The translations under genes and the position numbers were made by a program. The notes beneath the pieces are model-generated. The model made no database searches. It was given only the letters and a program-made list of their open reading frames with translations, and was not told the DNA's origin. A DNA stretch of 54,219 nt from the NCBI RefSeq assembly GCF_902806265.1, contig NZ_CADCVZ010000014.1, positions 1 through 54,219 on the forward strand, given 5' to 3'. Positions 15,750 through 23,571 of this stretch are shown here, in pieces. How positions within the stretch are numbered: the first letter of the stretch is position 1; every line of letters starts with the position of its first letter. This DNA comes from an uncultured Sphingomonas sp. GTDB lineage: Bacteria > Pseudomonadota > Alphaproteobacteria > Sphingomonadales > Sphingomonadaceae.

Positions 15750-17633
15750 CTAGTTGGTGCCTTTCACCTTGCGCATGAAATGACCGGCGGAAAGACCCCG
15801 CAGAAGTCCCAGGCGGTAGCGGTCCCGTGTCGCGGCCTGCGACCAGTCGCTCGGCCAGTCGGCCAGAGCCTCGTCCACCCAGGCCAGCTCCAACGCCTCC
15901 GCCGCCTCTGGGCAACGCGCGATCGCCGCGACTTCCTGCTCGATCTCGGGGCGGGCAAGGTCCATCGCCTCGTACCAGTCGGCGGATTGATACCCGCGCA
16001 GCGCGAAGCCGGCGACCTCCGGCGGCAGCCGATCCGCAAAGGCTCGCCTTGCCAGCGATCGTGCAATGCCATCGCGGACGAACTCCTCGGGCGGAGCAGC
16101 AAGGCAGTATTCGATGATGCGGCGATCGGCGGTCGGGTCACGGACGCTCAATCCCCATTCGCCCAGCACGCCCTTGTAAGCGTTTCCTCCATCCGCGCGG
16201 CGCAGCGCCCAGAGTCGCGTCTCGAACGGCTTTCCAGCCGGGCGACCCGCATGGTCCAGCTCGAGCGACTCGGCGCGCATCCTGCTGACGGCCGACATGG
16301 CCAGCGTATCCTCGACCCTGCCGGTCATCTTCCGGAGCGCCCGCCATATGGCTGGCGGGACGAACGGGCCAACGGCATGCGCTCCCAGCGACGTCAGCGA
16401 CCGGCCTCGACGCGCCAGGGCAAGGCTGATCCCGGCAAGCTTCAGGAGCTGGCCGCTCGTCAGCAGCTGCGCCAGCCATTCCAGTCCTGAGTAGCTGATC
16501 GTCAGATTGCCAGCCGATGCCTTGAAGATGACCTTTGAACCACTGGCACGCGAAGCGGCATGGATGGCCTGTCCCCAGACGGCGTTGGTGAGGTTCGCCA
16601 TCGGTTGCTGCTGGTAAGCGAAGTTCCGGTCGAGCCATCGCATTGGGGACTCCGGCCGGCCTTCGATCCGTACATGTTCAACGTTCGGGTATCTGCGGGC
16701 CGTCGCGGCGGCGAGCTCCCACTCGTTCGCGATGGTGCCGGGGGGTATGGGGCCGGCGAAGCCCGCTCGGGGCACCGCGGTGTAGGCGATGACCTGCGCG
16801 TCGGGCCGGTTCTTGGCCACCGTTGCCGTTACGGTCGAGCTGTCGAGACCCGCGCTGAGCTGCGTTGCAATGGTGTCGCCGGCGCCGCGCAGCTGAGCTG
16901 ATACGACCTCATCGAGCAATGCCCGCAGCCCAGCCGCATGATCCTGTGGCGAGCCGGTCGTGTTGGCGGGCCGGGGAGGGTTCCAATAAGCTTGCGAACG
17001 CGTGCCATGCACGGTGACTCGCAGCAGGTGCGCAGGCTCCACCCGTTCGATCCCCGTGAAGAAGGTCTCCGACCCCGTCCGCGGGGCAAGTGCAAGATGC
17101 TTCATCATGCAGCCCGTGTTCAGGTCGTAAGGGACGTCGGCAAGTGCATGCAGGCCGCTCGGCATGGAGGCGAATGCAAAGAAGCCCGGACCGCGATGAA
17201 AGCAGAGCGGACGCAGGCCGAGGATGTCCCGGCCAAGCAGCAGCTCGCCAGCGTCGGCGTTCCAAAAGGCGAAGGCGTACTCGCCGGCCAGGTGATCAAC
17301 CGTCGCGGCACCCCACGCGAGCAGAGCTTCAAACAACAAAGCCGCGTCGCACAGCCGGGCCTGTTCGACCCGCGACAAGCCTAGCTTGGCGGCAAGCTCC
17401 AAACGGTTGTCCAGCCGGACGTCCGCCACGAGGCGGAAGTTGGCGCGCTGTTGCGGTCCGCGATCGAACCTGTCTTCGGGAAGGATGGCGAACAGGTTGC
17501 GGCCGAGCGCAAGGACGCCGTCGTCGTTCAGCGCGCGATGGCTGCCGTACAGCGCTTGCCCTTGAAGCATGCGCTCACAATCCTGGCCCGGCGGCTTGCC
17601 GTTGAAGGACCAGAAGCCGGCAAGGGCCGTCAA
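15750..17633 (-). CDS. Asparagine-synthetase-like protein, lasso cyclase (C) homologue without glutaminase Cys
   Basis: A 627-residue homologue of AsnB with the two-domain layout. Position 2 is Thr (MTALAGFW), so the glutaminase nucleophile is absent, as in lasso cyclases that activate an Asp/Glu side chain with ATP. The pyrophosphatase loop is QLSAGLDSS (about 258-266). The block matching GDGGDELFGGY in AsnB reads SAGNLTISYSG (about 373-383), losing the acidic residue, so the active site is a variant. The start is a TTG at 17633, supported by GGAG 7 bases upstream; the nearest ATG is out of frame. It lies 81 bases downstream of the precursor gene and 11 bases upstream of the PqqD-like gene. 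Confidence 0.85.
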   Translation of the reverse strand: MTALAGFWSFNGKPPGQDCERMLQGQALYGSHRALNDDGVLALGRNLFAILPEDRFDRGPQQRANFRLVADVRLDNRLELAAKLGLSRVEQARLCDAALLFEALLAWGAATVDHLAGEYAFAFWNADAGELLLGRDILGLRPLCFHRGPGFFAFASMPSGLHALADVPYDLNTGCMMKHLALAPRTGSETFFTGIERVEPAHLLRVTVHGTRSQAYWNPPRPANTTGSPQDHAAGLRALLDEVVSAQLRGAGDTIATQLSAGLDSSTVTATVAKNRPDAQVIAYTAVPRAGFAGPIPPGTIANEWELAAATARRYPNVEHVRIEGRPESPMRWLDRNFAYQQQPMANLTNAVWGQAIHAASRASGSKVIFKASAGNLTISYSGLEWLAQLLTSGQLLKLAGISLALARRGRSLTSLGAHAVGPFVPPAIWRALRKMTGRVEDTLAMSAVSRMRAESLELDHAGRPAGKPFETRLWALRRADGGNAYKGVLGEWGLSVRDPTADRRIIEYCLAAPPEEFVRDGIARSLARRAFADRLPPEVAGFALRGYQSADWYEAMDLARPEIEQEVAAIARCPEAAEALELAWVDEALADWPSDWSQAATRDRYRLGLLRGLSAGHFMRKVKGTN

Positions 17634-17714
17634 CGCGGTACTCCGTTACTCATCTCCGAAGCAGGCGATAACGCCGCGTCGTCGCAGCATCGGATCTGCG
17701 GCCCGGACCTTCAG

Positions 17715-17846
17715 TTATGAGTTGTTGAGAGCACTGCCGTTGTCGCCGTCGTCGCGCTGTCCGTTGTTGAACTCGGCCGCACCAGCTCGCATTCGCCTGA
17801 CCTCCGGCTTGCGCCACACCTTTTTCGACATCGGCTTGTCCGGCAC
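17715..17846 (-). CDS. Putative lasso-like RiPP precursor peptide
   Basis: Very short gene just upstream of the cyclase and PqqD-like genes on the same strand. From the ATG at 17831 it encodes 38 residues starting MSKKVWRKPEVRRMRAG. From a GTG at 17846 it encodes 43 residues and gains AGGGAG exactly 7 bases upstream, so the GTG is preferred. An in-frame stop lies 8 codons further up. The leader motif W-R-K-P-E-V fits the (Y/W)-x-x-P-x-(L/V) signal read by PqqD-like recognition proteins, followed by A-G-A-A-E. The C-terminal part is Asn/Asp/Gly-rich (GQRDDGDNGSALNNS) and ends in Ser. There is no Thr at the usual position -2 and no unambiguous core start. Identification rests on motif and location, not homology search. 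Confidence 0.72.
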   Translation of the reverse strand: MPDKPMSKKVWRKPEVRRMRAGAAEFNNGQRDDGDNGSALNNS

Positions 17847-17967
17847 CGGCGATCTCCCTGCAGCTTCAAGTTAATTGCACTGCGATTAGCGGGTTTTCGG
17901 CTCAAAAGCTACCCGCTCGCGTGCGGCTGAACGAGCGCGGCTGGGAAGTTTCGTCCAAGGCTGAAGC

Positions 17968-18044
<77 letters not shown>

Positions 18045-18078
18045 ACCGGGCGCGGTTAGCACCGCTTTGCTGCCGCGG

Positions 18079-18399
18079 CTAGCGCCCGTCGTTGCGGGTG
18101 GTGACATCCACGTCGACGTCCGTGTTCTCCACGGCGCTCTCAACTCGTTCGCCCGCGCGCTCGGCTGCGGCGCCCGTCTTCTCCGCGGCGTTTTCCAAAA
18201 CGGGCGCGGCCCGGTCTGCGGCCTGCTCAACCTCGCCAGCAGCCCTTTCCAGCGCGTTGCCGGCTTGGTCCACTCCTTGTTCGACACCCTGCTCGACCGC
18301 CTCGCCGTTCACGGAGATCACGGTCGTGCCATTGCCTTCATCGCGCGCGTTGCAGGCGGTGAGCGCCAGTCCTAGCAGCAGTGCCGGATACTTGGTCAT
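18079..18399 (-). CDS. Small lipoprotein with Ala/Glu-rich helical repeats
   Basis: A 106-residue protein with a lipoprotein signal ([16 protein letters not shown], cysteine at 16). A long amphipathic helical region follows with roughly seven- to eleven-residue periodicity ([39 protein letters not shown]), ending in an acidic DVDVDV tail. It is probably anchored to a membrane and elongated or self-associating; no enzyme motif is present. Its ATG overlaps the stop of the upstream lipoprotein gene (ATGA). It is the last gene of a three-gene operon begun by the M28 peptidase. Confidence 0.7.
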   Translation of the reverse strand: MTKYPALLLGLALTACNARDEGNGTTVISVNGEAVEQGVEQGVDQAGNALERAAGEVEQAADRAAPVLENAAEKTGAAAERAGERVESAVENTDVDVDVTTRNDGR

Positions 18400-18596
18400 C
18401 GTCCATCTCCTTGGTTGGCGTCCGGTAAGTCTTGGGAGCGCCCCTCAGCGTTGTCGGCTGCGCGCACCGCTTCGTCCATCAGGCGATCCGAACTTTGCGC
18501 TTCCGATACCGAGGGCGGCTCGATCGCGTCCTGTCCTTGCGAGCCGCAAGCGACCAGCAGCACGGCAAGAATGCCCGACGCGACGGGGCGAATCAA
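18396..18596 (-). CDS. Small lipoprotein coupled to M28 peptidase
   Basis: A 66-residue protein starting at a TTG (18596) that overlaps the stop of the peptidase gene as TTGA. From there it begins LIRPVASGILAVLLVACGSQ, a clean lipoprotein signal with lipobox LVAC. The longer upstream frame would add an Arg/Pro-rich extension antisense to nothing recognisable and would hide the signal. The mature part is short, acidic and without a known motif (SSDRLMDEAVRAADNAEG). The stop overlaps the next lipoprotein gene (ATGA), so both are translationally coupled. Confidence 0.6.
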   Translation of the reverse strand: MIRPVASGILAVLLVACGSQGQDAIEPPSVSEAQSSDRLMDEAVRAADNAEGRSQDLPDANQGDGR

Positions 18597-19975
18597 CGGC
18601 GGCGACCTCGCGCGGGCGGCTGGACGCCCCCGGACAGCACCGCGAGCGTTGCCGTCCAAGCCGCGACGTTCTGCCGCATCTGCTTAAGGTCGACCTTGTC
18701 CAGCGTATCGTCCGGCGTATGGTGGAGATCAAAGTAGCGGGTACCGTCCTGGTTGAGGCCGACACCGGGGAGGCCGTCTTGCAACAGCGGACCGATGTCT
18801 GAACCGTCGGCTTCTTCGAGGCTGCCGGGAACGATGCCGAGCGGCTGCAGGGCCTGCCTCAGGGCATCCGCTTCTGCCTTCCGGGCGGGCCCGAGCCGGC
18901 TGTCCACCTTCCAGATGCGGTCCGCGCCGAAATCGCTTTCGGCGATCGCGTGGTGCGGCTGCTTCCCGTACTTGGCGCGGTAGTCGAGGCCGCCGAACAG
19001 TCCGACCTCTTCTGCCCCGAACCAGACGATGCGAATCGGGCGCAAAGGGCGGCCGGCACCCATGATCCGCTTGGCTGCGGCGGTGACGATCCCGCACCCC
19101 GCGGCATCGTCGACCGCTCCCGTACCCTGGTCCCAGCTGTCGAGGTGACAGGCCACCAGCACCGGTGCGGCCGTGCGGTCGCGTCCGGGTACCTCGGCGA
19201 TGACGTTGCCCGAAGACTGGTTGGCGAGGGTCGTCGATTGCAGCACCAGGCGCATCGAAGCACGCCCTCGCTTCAGGATGCGCTCGAGCTGATCGGCATC
19301 CGGGTTCGAGAGAGCACCGGCCGGGATGGGCTGCGCGCCGTCTGCGAAGTTCATGACCCCAGTGTGGGGATTGCGGTGCCAGTCAGTGCCGATCGAACGG
19401 ATAACAATGGCTGCGGCGCCTTTCTGGCTGGCGACCGTCGGACCTTGCCGCCGCGGCGCGCCGAACACGCCGTAGCCGGAGCCATCTTGCGTCTGGGGCA
19501 TCGCGTGGGTGATGTAAACGATCTTGCCGCGAACCTGCTCGACTGGCGCGGCCCGGAGGGCGTCGACGCTGGGGAAACCGATTACCTCCGCGGTGATGCC
19601 ATTCGGCGGCGTGGAAGCGCTGTTGCCGAGCGCGGCGATCGCCAGCTTCTGCGGGAAAGGCGACATGATGTCCGCACTTTCCGCACCGCGAACCCACACC
19701 GGCATGGTGAAGGGATCCACCCGGACGTTGGCGAAGCCGAGCTGGCGAAGCCGCCGCACGGCCCAGTCCCGCGCCCGAGCCTCGGCCGCCGTTCCCGCCA
19801 TCCTCTGTCCGACCTCCGTCGTCAGCCCTTCGGTGATTGCATAGGCGAGATCGTCGGTCAGCGCTGCATCACGCAGCTGAGCGACACGGTCCATGTCGAC
19901 CGCCGGAGAAGCTGTTTGGGCATGGACGGGCAGTGAGGTGGCGGTGAGTAGAAGCGCGGTGAATGCTTTGTTCAT
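18593..19975 (-). CDS. Secreted M28 family metallopeptidase (aminopeptidase)
   Basis: A 460-residue zinc peptidase with a Sec signal (MNKAFTALLLTATSLPVHAQ). A protease-associated domain occupies about residues 130-240. The M28 catalytic core has its metal ligands in VACHLDSWDQGTGAVDDAAG, then the catalytic glutamates in WFGAEEVGLFGG, a later Asp in ESDFGAD, and a C-terminal YFDLHHTPDDTLDKV with the last His ligand. It would act in the periplasm, trimming N-terminal residues from peptides. It is the first gene of an operon with two lipoproteins. All ligands appear intact. Confidence 0.92.
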   Translation of the reverse strand: MNKAFTALLLTATSLPVHAQTASPAVDMDRVAQLRDAALTDDLAYAITEGLTTEVGQRMAGTAAEARARDWAVRRLRQLGFANVRVDPFTMPVWVRGAESADIMSPFPQKLAIAALGNSASTPPNGITAEVIGFPSVDALRAAPVEQVRGKIVYITHAMPQTQDGSGYGVFGAPRRQGPTVASQKGAAAIVIRSIGTDWHRNPHTGVMNFADGAQPIPAGALSNPDADQLERILKRGRASMRLVLQSTTLANQSSGNVIAEVPGRDRTAAPVLVACHLDSWDQGTGAVDDAAGCGIVTAAAKRIMGAGRPLRPIRIVWFGAEEVGLFGGLDYRAKYGKQPHHAIAESDFGADRIWKVDSRLGPARKAEADALRQALQPLGIVPGSLEEADGSDIGPLLQDGLPGVGLNQDGTRYFDLHHTPDDTLDKVDLKQMRQNVAAWTATLAVLSGGVQPPARGRRR

Positions 19976-20158
19976 GGCCGCTGCCTAGCCGGATGCCCGG
20001 CATCAAGTCGAGTAGCTGGGACCCGTAAGGCCTCCCAGACCGCCCCGGACGCATTAAGGGCGTTTGAACGGGCTGTTCCGTTTCGCGACAGGCGCAAGAT
20101 GGCAGTGGCGCCGCTGCATCGTGCTTGGTTACGCCAGCGACGGAACAGGGGAATGGTT

Positions 20159-20335
20159 GTGAACATCTGGATTATTGGGCTGCTGCTATGGATTGCACCA
20201 GCGATCATCCTCGCTGCTGCACTGCTGTGGGTTCGTCTGAAGAGCAAGGCGCCGACGTCCTCGGATGAGCCCGCAAGAGCAGCTGACGGGAAGGCGTTAG
20301 GAAGAAGCACGCACGCGCCGGTCGCTGCGGAGTAG
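20159..20335 (+). CDS. Small single-pass membrane protein
   Basis: A 58-residue protein consisting of one strong membrane helix (IWIIGLLLWIAPAIILAAAL) and a hydrophilic C-terminal tail. The GTG at 20159 is preferred because AGGGG lies 7 bases upstream; an ATG at 20153 is in frame but too close to that site. Function is unknown. It is divergent from the M28 peptidase. Confidence 0.55.
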   Translation: MNIWIIGLLLWIAPAIILAAALLWVRLKSKAPTSSDEPARAADGKALGRSTHAPVAAE

Positions 20336-20355
20336 ACCGCTAGCGAGCGCGAGGG

Positions 20356-20475
20356 TCAGACGAGCGCAGCAGCCGCCGCGAGGAGCATCGTCCATACTAC
20401 TACAGACGCCCCGACAACGCTCACCAAGTTCCGTCGGTGCAGTCGGACGCCCTCGACGTCAGGGAAGAATCGCAT
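20356..20475 (-). CDS. Possible 39-residue membrane peptide
   Basis: A short frame from ATG (20475) to TGA (20358-20356) encodes a peptide starting MRFFPDVEGVRLHRRNLVSV with a C-terminal hydrophobic segment (GASVVVWTMLLAAAAALV). The basic-then-hydrophobic pattern suits a small membrane protein. The ribosome binding site is weak (GGGA directly before the ATG), and only 20 bases separate it from the convergent membrane-protein gene. It may be chance. It occupies the left part of the 325-base interval between the neighbouring genes. Confidence 0.35.
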   Translation of the reverse strand: MRFFPDVEGVRLHRRNLVSVVGASVVVWTMLLAAAAALV

Positions 20476-20514
20476 TCCCAGTCAATAACTTAAGTTACGT
20501 CAGCGAACATGCGT

Positions 20515-20615
20515 GGTGGCTCGGCTCAGCGCGCAATCCGCACTTGTTACCGCTAACGGCGAACTTAACATGTTCCTTGTGCGCGTGCCGCCTGCCGGTT
20601 GGTAGCCGAGCCACC
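20515..20615. repeat. 12-bp inverted repeat in a gene-free interval
   Basis: GGTGGCTCGGCT (20515-20526) and AGCCGAGCCACC (20604-20615) are perfect inverted copies separated by 77 bases, just beyond the 3' end of the radical SAM gene. The loop is too long for an ordinary terminator. The rest of 20476-20660 contains no gene I can support. A second short palindromic stretch around CCTGCAGGCG and CACCTGCAG lies beside the right arm. Confidence 0.45.
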
Positions 20616-20660
20616 CGCCTGCAGGCGCAAGCACCTGCAGCGTAGATGCTGCGGAAGGTG

Positions 20661-21731
20661 CTACAACAACCGCATCTGTCGTTCGTTCGGTGGTCGGAAG
20701 AGGTCCCGGCGGAGCACCGTCCTGCCAGTGCCCAGGCCAAATTGCTGGGCTGCCTTTGCAAAGCGGGTGCGGAGAAGGTCGGCGTAGGGGCCGTAGCCCT
20801 GCATGCGGGTGAAGTAATCAGGATCGTTGTCGCGCCCATCGCGCATCGAGCGGATGGTGGCCATTACCTTGGCGGCTCGCTCCGGGTAGTGCTCGTCCAG
20901 CCAGGCGCGGAACAGAGGCGCGACTTCATGAGGCAGGCGGACAGGCAGGTAGAAGCCAGCCCGTGCGCCGGCCTCAGCGCCAGCCTCGACGATGGTTTCG
21001 AGTTCGTGATCGGTAATCTGCGGGATCACAGGCGCGACCGCCAGCAGCGTGGGAACACCGGCTTCGTTGAGGGTGCGGACCGCTTCCAGCCGCTTGCGGC
21101 CGGCCGGAGCGCGGGGTTCCAGCGTCCGGCTGATCGCGGGGTCAAGCGACGTCACCGATACTGCAACCGCCGCCAGTCCTTCGTGCGCGGCGGGGGCAAT
21201 CAGGTCCAGGTCACGCAGCACACGATTGCTCTTGGTGGTGATGGTGAAGGGATGCTTGGTCTCCGCCAGTACCTCCAGCACCGAGCGCGTGATCTTCCAT
21301 CGCTCCTCAATCGGCTGGTATGGGTCGGTGTTGGTGCCGAGCGCGATAGGCGCGCAATCATAGCCTGGACGCGACAGGGCCGAGTGGAGCAGCTTGGCCG
21401 CGTCCGGCTTGGCGAACAGACGGCTTTCGAAGTCCACGCCCGGCGATAGGTCGTGGTAGGCATGGGTCGGCCGGGCGAAGCAGTAGATGCAGCCATGCTC
21501 GCAGCCGCGATAGGGGTTCACCGAGCGGTCGAAGCCAATATCGGGCGAGCGGTTGAACGTCAGGATCGACTTGGGCTTTTCGACGGTCACGCTGGTGCGC
21601 CGTGCCGTTATGCCGTCAAGAGCTTCGACCTGGTCAAGCCAGTCGCCGTCCGCCTGCCGCTCCGCCAGGTTGAAGCGGGTGGGGGTTACGTTGCGGGTGG
21701 CCCCGCGGCCGTGCAGCGACTCGTGCGGCAT
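20661..21731 (-). CDS. PA0069 family radical SAM protein
   Basis: A 356-residue radical S-adenosylmethionine enzyme. The cluster-binding motif is CEHGCIYC (Cys77, Cys81, Cys84; C-x3-C-x2-C), preceded by the family-typical NPYRGCEHG and followed by ARPTHAYHDL. Downstream, LGTNTDPYQPIE and the TTKSNRVLRDLDL strand are shared with spore-photoproduct-lyase-like SplB relatives. The reaction of this widespread subfamily is not established. It stands alone, with a divergent 106-base gap to the lytic transglycosylase end. Confidence 0.9.
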   Translation of the reverse strand: MPHESLHGRGATRNVTPTRFNLAERQADGDWLDQVEALDGITARRTSVTVEKPKSILTFNRSPDIGFDRSVNPYRGCEHGCIYCFARPTHAYHDLSPGVDFESRLFAKPDAAKLLHSALSRPGYDCAPIALGTNTDPYQPIEERWKITRSVLEVLAETKHPFTITTKSNRVLRDLDLIAPAAHEGLAAVAVSVTSLDPAISRTLEPRAPAGRKRLEAVRTLNEAGVPTLLAVAPVIPQITDHELETIVEAGAEAGARAGFYLPVRLPHEVAPLFRAWLDEHYPERAAKVMATIRSMRDGRDNDPDYFTRMQGYGPYADLLRTRFAKAAQQFGLGTGRTVLRRDLFRPPNERQMRLL

Positions 21732-21837
21732 GGCTGCAGCCTACGCCAAAGCCGAGAACAGAACAAGAACGCACTTCCAGGCAGACGCCTGAGCTGGCGG
21801 TCTCGGGAAGCCCTCAGCGTTCGCCGGTTTGCAATTG

Positions 21838-23571
21838 CTATCGTCTGGCTACCGGGAGCGCCGGCCACTTGTGCTGAGCCAGCTGCGTCAGCGTCGGCAT
21901 CTGCCCACCCGTGAAGCCTTCATAGACCCACATGTTGCGGAGCACCGTCGGCACGTAATAGCGGGTCTCCCAATAGGGGATGCTCTCGATCCACAGCAGC
22001 GGGTCGCCGCGGTCGAGATAGGCCCAGCGGCCGACCGGCAACGGCCCGGCGTTGTAGCTGGCGACAATCTTGGGAAGATGACCCTGGGTGGCGCCATGGC
22101 CGCGCATCCACTCGATCCAGCTCTGGCCGAACTCCATGTTGGTCGCGGGGTCCCGCAGGTCGCCGGCTGCCAGCCCGCGATTGCGCGAGATCAGGGTCAT
22201 GGTGGTGGGCAGCACCTGCATCAGGCCGACCGCGCCGGCCGGGCTGACCGCCTCGGCGCGGAAGCTGGACTCCTGAAGGGCATGCGCCATCCCAAGAGCG
22301 GGATCGATCCGCCAGCCGCCCCGCGGAGCCCAGTTGGGCCGAGGATAGCGGGCGGCAGCGGGAACCCTGGTGCCGGGCTGGCCGAAGTGCGCCAGTATGT
22401 GCTGTGTCGCAGGAAGGTCGAGCCGGCGGGCAACGGCGATCAGGCCGAGCTGGTCCTGCGGGCGGCCGAGCCGCGCCTGATGGCGGAGGTACTGGCCGGC
22501 GAGATCGCGCTCGCCGATCCTCGCCAACTCGACTGCGCGCTGGACATTGGGCAGCGACTCCACCCGCGGGTCGCTCACATCGGAGAGCGGTGCAAACCGC
22601 GCGTCCATGCCAAGGGTCCGCCTGGCGAGCATGCCGTAGAACGTCTCGTTCATGGCCGCCGCAGCGCGCATTAGGGGGGTGACCGCGCCGGGCCGGCGGC
22701 AGGCCATTTCCGCGCGGGCCGCCCAATAAAGCCCGCCGGCACGAAGCGATTGCTCGCCGGCGCGCTGGCCGACCGTGCGGAAGTTGGCGGAGGCGGTGTT
22801 GCAATCGTTCTGGCGCCATGCCGCCAGCCCGGCAACCCAAGCGTTCTGCACGGCCCACTCACCGATCGAGGACATGCGACCGATCTCGGCCACTCGGCGG
22901 GCATTCGCGTCGTCGTTGCGGGTATAGTGCATCCAGGCGATGCGTTGACTGACCTCGGCTCGCGCTTCCGGGCTGAGATAGGGCGCTCGCGACTGCAGCA
23001 GCAGCTCCGCTCCCGCCGCGTCGTCGGCCTTGACGTAGGCTTCCAGCTCGGCGCGAAGGCGGTCCGCCTCGACTTCGCCGCTGACTGGCCGGGCACGCAC
23101 CCGCCGGGGCGAGTGGCCGATCTGAACTTGCGGGTAGCGACCGGCGATCTGCGGAAGGGCGGTGGCCCCGCGGCTTTGTGCAAGCCGTAGCAGCTGGTCG
23201 GCTCCCGGCAGTTCCGGCGCTTGCGCTAGCAAGGCGACCAGCGGCTCGGCAGGGACCGCGGGCGATCCTCGAGCCGTGAACAGCTCCGCCTTCGCCACGG
23301 CACTCAGCGGGCCGGGTGGCAACGCGGCAATCCCCGCGGAAGCGGCCGCCCATTGGCCCGAACGGATCGCGTCGAACACTCCGCGCCAATCCCGCGGCAC
23401 CGCCACGATGACCGGCGGAGGCGCGACCGGAGCGGGCGTCAGAACTTGCGCGGTCGGCTGGGCAGGGAGGATCTGCAGCCCGGGTTGGACCTGCTGCGAG
23501 ACCGGCGCAAGCGGATCGGCCTGCTGAGTTGCGGCAAGAACAGCGGCGGACAAGCTAAATAAAACGCTCAT
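21838..23571 (-). CDS. Soluble lytic murein transglycosylase (Slt70-like)
   Basis: A 577-residue periplasmic enzyme that cleaves peptidoglycan glycan strands with formation of 1,6-anhydro ends. There is a signal sequence (MSVLFSLSAAVLAATQQADP), a long alpha-superhelical region of about residues 60-390 (LAWHYT-like repeats such as RIAWMHYTRNDDANARRVAE), then the SLT domain with catalytic Glu in HALQESSFRAEAVSPAG (about E432) and GLMQVLPTT, ending with SYNAGP. Its ATG overlaps the stop of the uracil-DNA-glycosylase-like gene (ATGA), an unexpected functional pairing but a clear translational coupling. Confidence 0.92.
   Translation of the reverse strand: MSVLFSLSAAVLAATQQADPLAPVSQQVQPGLQILPAQPTAQVLTPAPVAPPPVIVAVPRDWRGVFDAIRSGQWAAASAGIAALPPGPLSAVAKAELFTARGSPAVPAEPLVALLAQAPELPGADQLLRLAQSRGATALPQIAGRYPQVQIGHSPRRVRARPVSGEVEADRLRAELEAYVKADDAAGAELLLQSRAPYLSPEARAEVSQRIAWMHYTRNDDANARRVAEIGRMSSIGEWAVQNAWVAGLAAWRQNDCNTASANFRTVGQRAGEQSLRAGGLYWAARAEMACRRPGAVTPLMRAAAAMNETFYGMLARRTLGMDARFAPLSDVSDPRVESLPNVQRAVELARIGERDLAGQYLRHQARLGRPQDQLGLIAVARRLDLPATQHILAHFGQPGTRVPAAARYPRPNWAPRGGWRIDPALGMAHALQESSFRAEAVSPAGAVGLMQVLPTTMTLISRNRGLAAGDLRDPATNMEFGQSWIEWMRGHGATQGHLPKIVASYNAGPLPVGRWAYLDRGDPLLWIESIPYWETRYYVPTVLRNMWVYEGFTGGQMPTLTQLAQHKWPALPVARR

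Noticed and set aside
17711-17905. A 64-codon frame overlapping the precursor gene on the same strand.
   Set aside because: It is out of frame with the precursor, Arg/Ser/Thr-rich, and has no recognition motif or fitting ribosome binding site; the short frame explains the region better.
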